In this document: positions 37,184 to 48,500 of the stretch, one piece after another
Layout: each line of letters opens with the position of its first letter
Numbering within the stretch: position 1 is the first letter of the stretch
Origin: Brachypodium distachyon
Taxonomy: Eukaryota; Streptophyta; Magnoliopsida; Poales; Poaceae
Reading direction: 5' to 3'
DNA: 64,000 nucleotides
Assembly: GCF_000005505.3 (NCBI RefSeq)
Contig: NC_016131.3
Span: forward strand, 68,212,355 to 68,276,354
Position numbers and translations under genes: made by a program
Notes under the pieces: generated by a model
Database searches by the model: none
What the model saw: only the letters and a program-made list of their open reading frames with translations
What the model was told of the DNA's origin: nothing

Positions 37184-37849
37184 TGTCGGAGCGCAGCGCC
37201 TCTACGGGGAGGGGGAGGCTATGGGCGGTGGGAAACTAGAGGGGGAAACCCTAGAGCGCGAGAGGGAAAGTGGGGAACGGCGCGACGCGAGGTTTGGTTG
37301 GGGTTTTGAGGTTTTTCATGGGCGGGGCGGGGGTTCCGTATTTTGCAGTGGCGCGTTCGGAACTTCGGAAAATTTCCCTTCCCGTGATACCAACAGCCCC
37401 AGTAAAAGCTCACATAGTTCTGGATCGTCCTATCGTGACTGCGTGCAATTGTGTCCGAGTTGGGACGAAGTTCGTTTTTCGGCTATTCTTCTGTTCCAAA
37501 ATTTGGGACATGGAGTAGTGATCTGAATTACAAATCCCAAATGTGGTAAATCAAATTTACTGTCACACCCGTTCTTCTTCTTAGGTCAGCTTCCCCGATA
37601 GCGTCCCGTCCATGTCCGGACGAGCGCCCGTGCCGGTCTTCCTCCTCGTGCCAAAAGCAGAGCACACATGCGCCGGCCGTCGCAATCTCTGCCCTCAACG
37701 ATGCCTCTTCGGCCCGTGGCCCGTCCAGGTGCTCTGAACCGTATCCCACGGCCCTTCCCTTTCTTTTCCCCTCCCCAATCATCCCCCATAATCACGGCTG
37801 AACCGCCTAAGCGCGCGTTGTCGTAACAGCTCCCGAGTGATCGCCGACG

Positions 37850-38340
37850 TGGCGAAGACACGAAGTGTGACACTGAGGAATTTACCCAAGTTCGGGCCAC
37901 CCGAAGGTGTAATACCCTACGTCCTACTTTTGTGCTTGGATTCTATTGATTTAAGGGTGTTTAGAGGTTGCCGGGGTGGCTCCCCGGCTAGCTACTTAAA
38001 CTCTTAAGAGCCTCTCAGCTCTGCCTATCTTAGTGTTACTATGTGAGGGTCTAACCTAGTCAGAGACGAGCTCAATCCGAAAGGAACCAGTGAGATGCGA
38101 ACTGAGTCAGAGTGGCTCAGATCAACACGCGCGGGGATGAGGGCTGAGAGAACGAGGTTGTTCCCCTGTTTTCTCTGGAATTAAACGGTGTATGACAAGA
38201 TGGAGCCTGCATGCCAGAGCCAGCGGCTCTCGGATGGAAGGAGGCACCGCAAGCTGGACCGTATGCTGCATCACAGGATCAATCTGCCGTTGCACTTACA
38301 AATAACGAGCATCACCAAAGCAGGAGAGCAAGGTTGAATG
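37850..38340. mobile_element. Possible LTR-retrotransposon or CACTA remnant
   Basis: The phrase TTACCCAAGTTCGGGCCACC followed soon by GTAATACCCTACGTCCT resembles a widespread segment of large grass transposons. Neither ends nor coding domains are visible, so the class and borders are uncertain. Confidence 0.35.
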
Positions 38341-38543
38341 TATGAAGAGATATCTTTGGGTTTTTAATTGTGTTTTCTTCGCCGTGTCAGGGGAAGTATT
38401 TTTGTTGGATTAGGAAGGGTCTCCTATGGGGCTGCACCAGGAGAGGGGAGCTCGGCCGTCTGGAGCAGACGAAGGAGTGTTTTGTGTGCGGGCGAACGAG
38501 GTGGGTCTCGGTGGCTTGACGAAAAAAAGGGAGGAAAAAAGGT

Positions 38544-38793
38544 GGAACGGTCCGTATTTTTTACATTGGTACATATATAGATATAAATAGATTCGATGCG
38601 CCAGCCGGCTTAGTAGGCCTAATACACATGCAATTCTGGGGGCCCACAAATTTTATGTGATATATATAGATAGATTTAGTGCAGGTAATGGGCCAGCTCG
38701 CTAAGTAGGCCTAATATACATGCAATCCTGAGGGTCCACAAATTTTATGGGAAGTTTGACAGACGACGGTGAAGGGAACGGTCCGTATTTTTT
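38544..38793. repeat. 87-bp tandem duplication bracketed by a 19-bp direct repeat
   Basis: GGAACGGTCCGTATTTTTT occurs at 38544-38562 and 38775-38793. Between them are two diverged copies (about 38573-38658 and 38661-38748) sharing AAGTAGGCCTAATA-type and CCACAAATTTTATG blocks. The origin is unknown; no ORF is involved. Confidence 0.75.
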
Positions 38794-38849
38794 TAATGGG
38801 TGTAGATAATCACAACATCCAGATTTGCGGTGTCACCGTGTCACGTGCC

Positions 38850-39215
38850 GTCAATCTCAAGATGGCAATGGATACTAAAAATGTGGATATCCAGCACATG
38901 TATCACGGATATGGATCGGGTTTTCGATCCATGGATATCCACACACGAATATCATATTTGATCCATGGATATCCGGTATTTAGTAAAATAAATAAATTAC
39001 TGATATGTGTATCCACTGCTCGATAGATGTATCTTCGTTACTGCAATAAAGTACAACTTATACAAAACCACGTTACTTACTTCGGGACGGAGGGAGTACT
39101 TCGTAAGTTTATATGGTCTTTCGGTTAATACAGATTATAAATCGGTGATCGGTCATCCACGTAAGTTTCATCTATTGAGGTATTTTGAGCAGCAATATCT
39201 TTTATTATTATTATT

Positions 39216-39260
<45 letters not shown>

Positions 39261-39570
39261 GAACAAAAAGTAATATATATATTTAGTAATCCAATGAGCA
39301 TTCGCATTGTTATGCACATGATTTTTTTGCAGCGTAAACTCCGCCACACTATAAAATAATCCTGGGTCCGTCACAAAAATTTGAGTCACTTAATATTGGA
39401 CGGAGAGAGTATATTTCATGGATATGGATAATCCATGGATAACCGGTGGATATGGATATTTATATTGTTTTGCATCCACGGATATTTTCGTGGATGGATA
39501 ATTGATCTGACGATGTATATGGATTTGGTCGATCCGTCCAGACCCGCCCCGTTGCCATCCTGACGTCAAT
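38850..39570. mobile_element. Non-autonomous inverted-repeat element, 709 bp, ATGGATAT-rich, 6-bp flanking repeat
   Basis: The element at 38856-39564 begins CTCAAGATGGCAATGG and ends CCGTTGCCATCCTGAC, complementary at 13 of 16 positions. GTCAAT flanks it on both sides (38850-38855 and 39565-39570). Inside, many variants of ATCCATGGATATCC and ATGGATATGGATA occupy both ends. The centre contains two Stowaway 3' ends (GACGGAGGGAGTA near 39085, GGACGGAGAGAGTA near 39400) and the TTA/TTG microsatellite. No transposase is present and the superfamily is unclear. Confidence 0.6.
39201..39261 (+). repeat. Compound microsatellite (TTA)n(TTG)n
   Basis: Five to six TTA units are followed directly by about fourteen TTG units. 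It lies inside the 709-bp ATGGATAT-rich element. Poly-Leu and poly-Asn ORFs across it are artefacts. Confidence 0.95.
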
Positions 39571-41547
39571 TGTCATGGAAGCTGAATTTTAGGTATAGTT
39601 GAAGAAATAGAACAAACAGAAGAAAAGACAAGATATAATCTTTTTGCTATCAAAACGAAAACATAAGTGTTTAAACGGTGACCAAAACCAACTGGACCAA
39701 TTTTTTTTGTCATTTCTCTCTTATTTGGATTGTAGCCAATATTTTTGGCATGTCCATGTTCCTTGCACAATAATAGTTTACTTTTCTTAACAACGTTGGC
39801 TAAAACATAGGCAAACAGAAGCCTTAGCCAAAATTTCGGTGGAGTTGAGTCTAGCTCAAATCAAACACACTCGAGGTGAACCTTAGACGAGATAAAGAAG
39901 CCTATGGTTTGCATGTAGTCATGAACAGCCCCGCCTGCCGCCTTGCATCTAGCTTGGTCGGTTGTTCGTGAGGATTTTATTAATAGAGCAATACCGAAGG
40001 CCTTGCTAATTATCTATATACAAACAATTGCCTTCTTTGCTGAGAATACATATAAACCCAACGTGTATTTTAGACAATGATCTACTCTGTGTTTTGAAAC
40101 CCAAAATGTATACATGGTCCACGGGCGATATATATAGTGTGTGGCGTCTGCTACGTATACGTGATCCGTGTTGAGCTCTCCGGCACAATTAACTCGTTGT
40201 GATACCTAAGACCCCATACACGTACAGTCATAGATATTGCCTCACTTTGTCGACTACTTGGTGTGACATGGACTACCGTCTCCCAAAAATTGTTTGGTTG
40301 AGGCGGAGTCAATTGAAGATCGAGACAACCAAACAAAACAAGAAAAGAAAAAATGAACTTCCTGAAGCACCATCAACTCGTTGGGCCATGGTGATGAGCA
40401 TTGGAGGGAAAAAATATCTTCATGGTCGAGAACAAGGCCATGGATTAACTTTCGTCGTGTGAGGACACATGAGTGGTAGCGTAAAAAGCACGATAAAGTC
40501 TTCAACATTTTTTTTAGGGAATAAAATCTTCAACATAAGTTGTAGTCGGAGGAAAAGATTGAAACAAGACGTCATAAAGACTAAATGGCATCACGGATAG
40601 CTATCGCATGTGGGTGATGACACGCATCTCGATCACGGCTTAGGAAACCTCCACACGGTTGCCGACCCAACCAAGTGATGACCACAGCTCTCTGATCAAG
40701 CAATGCCATGAACTCAACATTGCCAAATTACGGTGACGTGCTACTGGCTTTAGATTATTCAGGCACTCAAGGTTCCGAAAGAGGACGCATGTTCAAGACA
40801 ATCTAGCCCATCGAAACATGCAAGCATGGTGTTCACGGTTTGTTTTGAAACTGTCCATCACGTCGACCCAACCCAGACCAAACACCCAACCCAGGCCAAA
40901 CTATTATGCGCTGGAAGTTTTTTGTTGGGTTTAACTCCTCAACCCGATGAAATCATGACACGGCGTGATTAAATCTAAACACGCACATCAACAACTAGTC
41001 GGTAAAACAAGGATACAACCAGATCGAATGAAAGATCTGGTTGTGTGGTTGGACAACACAGGGATGTGAAACGGGGAGAGCAATCTAGTGGCACGACAAT
41101 CTTGTGCTCCTCCTTGATATCGTCGTTTTGGCGAGCCGCGAGGACCCGCCCATGTTATTTTTTCATTAGCGTCGATGTCTTGACAAACTCTTATATGTGC
41201 ACTCAGCCCATCCAACGATGAGCAAACCGTCTAGCTCAAATCGTTGCATTACAACGCTCGTTTTAATAAAAAAATCTTTTTAAACCGGGTATGAAAATGC
41301 TTGCAAGAGTGGCACACGTAGAAACTTACTAACGTAATACATGCGTGAAAGTTGTAAAGTTACCAAAGCCTACAAGGACAGTATTAATGTTGACACGGTT
41401 CAACGTATATAATTGTTCCACCACAACAACTACAAAATAGTCATACGGCTTCACTCTATATAAGATGGACCAAATCAACAAATGCATACAATACTTCTCT
41501 TAGTCTCTGACGGAGTTGCGAAGGCGTGGTTGAGATTGAGTGTATAA

Positions 41548-41727
41548 GAGCATCAACAATGCTAGGTGCTTAAGTAGATGCTTACGAAAATAAACCAAAC
41601 ATCATCTTAAGCACCAATGCTTATTAAGTATAGGAGAGGTTCTAAGTTAGGCATCTGCCTAGCACCACTGTTTAAAAAATCCGGTTAATTTTTCTAAGCA
41701 CCTGGCTAAGCATATTGCATTGTGCAT
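41548..41727. mobile_element. MITE-like element with imperfect inverted ends
   Basis: The left end GAGCATCAACAATGCTAGGT GCTTAAG has a partly complementary right end TTCTAAGCACCTGGCTAAGC ATATTGCATTGTGC. The GAGCATC start is common among grass MITEs. No clean target duplication was found. Confidence 0.4.
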
Positions 41728-42525
41728 GAGGTGGAGTCTTGAGAGGTGGGGTAATCATGTGTCTTTGGTTTATCGGTAAAAACAGTATCACGATAAGAGA
41801 CGACTCTTGTCTCCTTCATTGTAAGTGCTCCACTGATCATATGTGTACCGTATTCTATGTTGCCTTCACGATCCTTCACGATCTTCCAACAAACTGACCG
41901 CATTCACGAACAGGCTCGGACCAAAGAAAACCAAACGATAGCATGAGCAGCCACCCCTTTTCCGTGGAAAAGAGAAAGCCCGACACGACCGGGAACCCTC
42001 CCTCGCATACACCCAGTCCACGCACCCCCTTCCCGTGTTCCGTCACCTGCCGCAGGAAGACAGCTAGTCCACCGCTCCTGAGTCCTAACACGCATAGACC
42101 GAGCCCCCACCCGCGCCGTTCCCCCCGTGCCCGGAGCCCCGTCCCCACCTGCCAGGGTCCCTCCGCACTGGGTCCGCACACACGGGAAATAGGCGCCGTT
42201 AATGGCCGCCACAACGGTAAACGTTACCCCTGGGAAAGAGAACAATAGCGCCCTGATCCCCTCCTCTCCTCCAGATCACACCACCGTCGTCTCAATCTCC
42301 AAATCCGTTTGTAGGCTCGTGCCTTTTCTGCTACGAGCGAGCGACCTGGGCTTAAGGCTCTAGGTTTTCGCGGCCCGTCCTGGTCCTCGTGCCCTTCGCC
42401 TCCGGAGGTTAGGGTTACGTTGCGGTCGTCGGGGCTGTGTGGCTGTGAGGGGCGCGGTGTATGCGGCGATCGCTGCCGATCGGGAGGCTTTAGCGGCGGG
42501 GATCTGATCGACGGTTTCTCCAGCG

Positions 42526-45500
42526 ATGGCCGCTGACGCGCTCACCATCATCCCGGGCGCCGTGCTGCGCAACCTCGCCGACAAGCTATATGAGAAGCGG
42601 AAGAACGCCGCGCTCGAGGTGAGTGGTTTCGATTCCTCGGGAGGGGGTTGAGAACGGGTTTCCTTCGAGCAATCGAGAGGGATTTGAGGTGGAATTTTTT
42701 GTGGCGCGGGTTTGGTGTAGATTGAGGGGATCGTGAAGCAGCTGTCGACAGCAGGGGAGCACGAGAAGATATCGGCTGTGATCGGTCTGCTCTCCACCGA
42801 TTTCACCTACTCGCCACAGGCGAACCACCGGAAGGTTTGCTTCGATCTCTATGACTCTCGTTTATTGCTTTCTGCTGTTCGTGGCGGATCAGATTTGTTG
42901 ATTTCTGTGGTGTATTGTTGTTAGCAGGGCGGATTGATTGGCCTTGCGGCAGTTACTGTTGGACTCACCAGTGAGGCTGCTCAGCACCTCGAGGTTTATT
43001 CCAATTTAATTTTGTGTAGTACCATTCTGTATCTAGATTCCTTAAACTGTAAGGGCAACACCGGAACTGGATTGAGTATTTGAGTTCTGCTAATGATTTT
43101 TGAATTAGTTAACAATACTGATTGCTGGACTCAGTATAATAGACATACAAATAAGTCCGACTGTTTCGAAATTGTGATTTTGAATACCACAGTTCACATT
43201 GGACTCAGCCACTTAAGAAGGAAAATATATGCATGTTCTCTAAAGAAGCCACTTAGGAATGACTGTATGAGATTATGCATTCTATATAGTCCTTAATACT
43301 AATATTATTAGTGCTAAAATCCTACAAGTTATTCAGCATGGAGATTCAGGATTCACCATGATTGCAGTGAGGGCATGCAGTCCTGCCTGTTTGTATTCAG
43401 GTCATGGGCACAATAACATTTGATGTCCTGCAAATATTAGCTCTATTGTTTTGTTCATAATATTGTGACCTGCAGGATAAGATGATCTTATAGAGCCGTA
43501 TTAATGGCCCGCTGCTGGAGTTGCTATATTTAATTTGGAACAATTGTTTGTGCATTAATCTTGTAGAAATCATATTATTAAATATTCAGTCAATAAATGC
43601 TTCTACACTGTGTAAACTTTATCATGCTGCTTACATGTCTTCCTTCCCATTGTTGCTTGGCTGCTGGATAAATATGCTAATTTAGCATATTTATGTTGTT
43701 ACGATACACAAAGGTGCAATAAGTTTGCATGATATGGTTGCTGTCATGTCACATACTAATATAGCATGACCGCACATGTCTTGAGTAAATTTGATAGTGT
43801 TCCTTTAAGCACCATGTAAATTGTCAGCACAGAGAACACAATTCATTCTGATCTTTTCAATTATGGACAATCTTACTGCTCTAGTGCTCCTATCCTGTCG
43901 TACTATGGTTCTAGAAAACGGGTCACCCATATTAGCTTTATACGTGAGTGCACATGCCAGACATACGCCATATGCAACATACCTATACCAGGTTATTGAA
44001 TTTTGTCCGCATCAACGATGAATCGTTTAATTCGTTGCTTCTGATTCTACTTTACTGATGCATTATTTGTGTAATGATATTGAGTTTGAATTTGTGAAAC
44101 AGAAGTAGATGTTTGTTCAATGTTCTGTGTAAGTATCACATATTTTGAACAAAACTTAAAAATTCACATGATTTATGTGAGTAACACACACATGCAGTAG
44201 TTTATAGTCAATACATTAATCAGCACAATCAGCAAACCGGCATTGTACAGTTTGATGTCTCAACGTTGTGTACCAGTAAATGGTATCTTTTCTTTGATGC
44301 TAAAACCTACCGAACTCATTCTTTAACCTGAAGTGTAAAAGGGTAGAGCGTGTTTGCACTCCCCATTCATCCTGCTGGATTAGGACTCTGCTTGATCTTA
44401 CTTTTACTTCACCGTTTTGTGTGTGTTCAATTGTTCTTTCTATGTCCTTTCTTCCATAATTTCTGTTGCTCTGTTCTTCCAGCAAATTGTACCTGCTGTG
44501 CTTTCTTCCTTCATGGACCAAGATAGCAGAGTGCGCTACTATGCCTGTGAAGCGCTATATAACATAGCAAAGGTAAACATTTAGTCTACTGATGGAACAT
44601 GAGTTACCTGTATTCTTTACGCTAATGTGATATTTGTCTGTAGGTTGTAAGAGGGGATTTTATCATCTACTTCAACAAGATCTTTGATTCGCTGTGCAAA
44701 CTGTCTGCAGACTCCGATGCAAATGTGCAGAGTGCAGCTCATCTTCTTGACAGGCTTGTCAAGGTATGGCTTGGGCTATAACTATACAACCCATATTATT
44801 TGTCCTGTTATCTTAATTATCTCTGATAAAATAAATTATTTATTAACCAGGATATTGTTACTGAGAGTGATCAGTTCAGGTATGCTGTATATCTTCATTG
44901 TTTTATATATCCGTATTTTGCTTATCTTGAACTTAGTATTCATTTCTGATCGACACCTTTATTGCAAATTTCCTTTTTAGCATAGAAGAATTTATACCAC
45001 TATTGAGAGAGCGCATGAATGTGCTAAATCCTTATGTACGGCAATTTTTGGTGGGCTGGATAACAGTCTTGGACAGTGTGCCTGATATTGACATGCTTGG
45101 TTTCCTTCCTGATTTTCTTGATGGTAATGCCTCTTTTACCCCCCAGTACATTACATGTATATGCAGTTATGCAAACCTTATGCTTGCTGGCCCGCGCAGG
45201 TTTATTTAATATGCTGAGCGATTCAAGTCATGAGATAAGGCAGCAAGCAGATGCAGCACTTTCTGAGTTTCTGCAGGAAATAAAAAATTCACCAGTAAGG
45301 CTATGCTCAGTAAACTGCTTGTACATCTGTAATTCTGTATGAGTCTGTTAACAGTGTAAATGCAACAGATATCTTGCCATATGAACACTACCCTGTTCAT
45401 TTTTATGTAGTTATCTAACAGAACATATTGTTTTCGTTTACCTTTTCCTCTTCTAATGCCGACTCTCCAACCTTAAATGAAAAGAATGTAGATTACGGTC

Positions 45501-48500
45501 GCATGGCTGAAATTCTTGTTCGGAGGGCAGGCTCATCTGATGAATTCACTCGATTGACGTCTATCACATGGGTAATTCTTGGTTTGCATCTTTTCTGTTA
45601 TTCAGGATTTTAATAGTCTTAAGAAAATCCGCTTACATAGTTGTAGTACTGTCACATTTTGTACGCTTGGAAGTGCAGATAAATGAGTTCGTGAAGCTTG
45701 GTGGGGAACAACTCGTCCCTTACTATGCAGATATCCTCGGTGCTATCTTACCATGTATCTCTGACGAAGAGGAGAAAATTCGAGTGGTACTTCCTCCTTT
45801 TTTGCTTATGTTCAGATTATTCTTGAGATATAAACTGTGTGCTTTCTCAGGGTAATTATTCGTTTATTTACCTCTTTATTTGCTAGGTTGCACGTGAAAC
45901 AAATGAGGAACTCCGAGGTCTAAAAGCTGATCAAACTGAAGGATTTGACATTGGAGCCATTCTTTCAATTGCAAAGAGGTTCGTTCAAGCTGTTGAATGG
46001 AAAAATTGCCTTAGTTTTTTAGTTACGTATCAAATGTACTTCGTGTGATATTACATACATCCTTTATATTGCCATGGCTTAGTAGGTACAGAGGTACCAA
46101 ACTTTTGAGTGTTGTAGATAGGATTGCTGATTAAACAGATAGAGTAGACAAACACATGTATGTTAATCAGAGTGGTGTTAAGGCTGATAAAGACCTTATT
46201 AGTTTAATTGGCCACATAAATCTGCTTAATTACCAAATCCTGGTCAACAGCCCATTATCCAGTGGCTTTAAACAGCCCAGTAAAATCCCAATTGTACAAT
46301 ACGAGTGTGTACTGCATAGTTTGTTTCTTGAAAATGGCAAAGGCAAACCGGTCATTTTTGTTTGGAACTATGCAACGATCTTTGTGAATAGTGTTTTAAT
46401 ATCTTCGAGGTTAGCATAATCATCACGTACATACTTGTTTCAAACGATTAATCGCTTCATATTCCTGATTAATGATCTGCATTCCTATTAACTGTTTGGT
46501 GGCACCCTGTCTGCCAGCTGTATTTTGTTCTTGACTGCACTCTTATGAATGTTCAAGTCACCTGCAACTTGAAATTTTCTGTTGGCTTGGGATTTGTGTG
46601 ACAATAGCCTTTTTCTGTTTCAGAGAATTGAATAGCGAACATGAGGCCACTCGTATTGAGGCGTTGCACTGGTTTTCCAGTTTGTTAGTTCGAGGTCGTG
46701 CTGAGGTACTTGAAAACTACTATTTTGGACAACGTAACAATCAATTTATTTGTTAAACTTCTAAATGCTACTTCATGTTTCCTGAAATCTTAAATGAACA
46801 TGTGATTTGCAATTCAAATTAGTTATAGAAGTACTGACAATCTTATGGTTGATTTTCATATTTATGTGGAACAGTTCTTGGCGTACCTGGATGACATTTT
46901 TGATCCACTTCTGAATGCACTCTCTGATCCTTCTGATGCGGTGAGCTGTTTCAGAAACCTAGCGAACTGAACTGCCTGTTTTCATTATTTTAATTGCATT
47001 GCATTGTGTCCAGCTGGTATTACATTGATCTATGCATGGTAATCTGTAGTCAAGCCTTGGGAAACAAAATCTTGCAAAATCAGAATAGTTATGAAGGATA
47101 CATGTTAATTTATTTTCTCAAGTGGAGTCCATTTGATGAAGCATGGATCTACGCTTTCTTCAGTGTAAATGGACATTTTGATATCTTAGACATTATTGAT
47201 ATCCCATATCCCCCATCTAATTTGGTCGACAAGTTGATCCTCCAAAGCGTTTACAATTAGAAAGGGAGTGATATTCTATCCTTGCACTATGGTCACCCTG
47301 ATGCGAATGATATCCAGTATCCACTATTATATCATTATCATTGCGAAGGATAGAATTCACATTTGTTTTTATTGCCCTTGGCAAGTCTATAATGGTTATG
47401 TACTTCACTCAATGAATCTTGAACTTGACGTCTGGACCGAGTTCTCCATTTTTACAATCAAAGGATATAATTCACTATAGCTATGCACATGACAGAAACT
47501 AATTTCTTGCTAAAGTCACTCCATTTTGTAAAATAGTGGCTGCCATTAGTATTTTGCTACTTCAGTAAAAAGAATATGCTATTTCAGCAGTAATCATGTC
47601 ATTTGTTGGTCACATCATTTTTACCTGTTGCAGGTTGTCCTTTTAGTGTTGGAAGTTCATGCACGCATAGCGGAGGAGTATCATCACTTCCATCATCTTG
47701 TTTCATACTTAATCCGCACTTTCCACAACAATCATGTTCTGCTGGAGAAGTATGTATACTTTCCTACTCTAGAGCTGACTCTGAACTTGCGTGTTTTTGT
47801 GGTTTTAGGGTACATGCCTTAAAATTTGGTTAATGTCTTATCAAATAAATGGTTTATTGCATATCTGTGCAGGCGTGGTGCTTTGATAGTTCGTCGACTT
47901 TGCGTTCTTCTTGGTGCTGAAAAAGTTTATCGACAATTTTCTACCATTCTTGAAAGTGAAGGCGATCTTGATTTTGCATCCACTATGGTTCAGGTATCTC
48001 CTGTTGGTACATCATTACAGTACTTCCATAGTTTGAAGTTTGAACACAAAATTTGTGTTTGCAGGCACTGAATTTGATTTTGCTCACGTCGACTGAACTT
48101 GCCGATCTGCGGTCTCTTCTTAAGAAGTCATTAGTGGATTCTTGTGGAAAGGACTTATTTCTAACTTTATACGCTTCTTGGTGCCACTCTCCAATGGCTA
48201 CAATTAGCTTGTGTCTACTTGCTCAGGTGGTAATGATTAATTAGCTATTTTGTGTTGCCTACTTGGACTCACACTGATCTTTGGATGCTCTTCACCAATG
48301 TGTGTAGGCATACAGTCACGCGAGCTGTGTTATTCAGTCTCTTGGAGAAGAAGACATAAATGTGAAGTTTCTCGTGCAGTTAGATAAGTTGATCCGTTTA
48401 TTAGAGACTCCCGTATTTGCTTACCTGCGTTTACAGGTAAAATCCCTTGTTCTGACTAATCTGTTCCAGTGATTGCATCTTTGTCTCTATTTTCATTATC

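Larger units (their letters stand above)
37184..42525. other. Intergenic, divergent between NUP155 and VAC14, repeat-rich
   Basis: No supported gene. The two ends are GC-rich presumed promoters (37184-37560 and about 41950-42525). The middle holds an LTR/CACTA-like remnant, a tandem duplication, the 709-bp ATGGATAT-rich element, a compound microsatellite and a MITE-like repeat. About 39570-41540 is unremarkable AT-rich sequence with small ORFs on both strands that look random. Confidence 0.65.

Noticed and set aside
39007..39389. Poly-Leu, poly-Asn and poly-Thr ORFs
   Set aside because: They are translations of the TTA/TTG microsatellite in different frames.
42360..42806. 148-codon ORF antisense to the VAC14 start
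   Set aside because: It overlaps the VAC14 leader and first two exons in reverse, with no domain.
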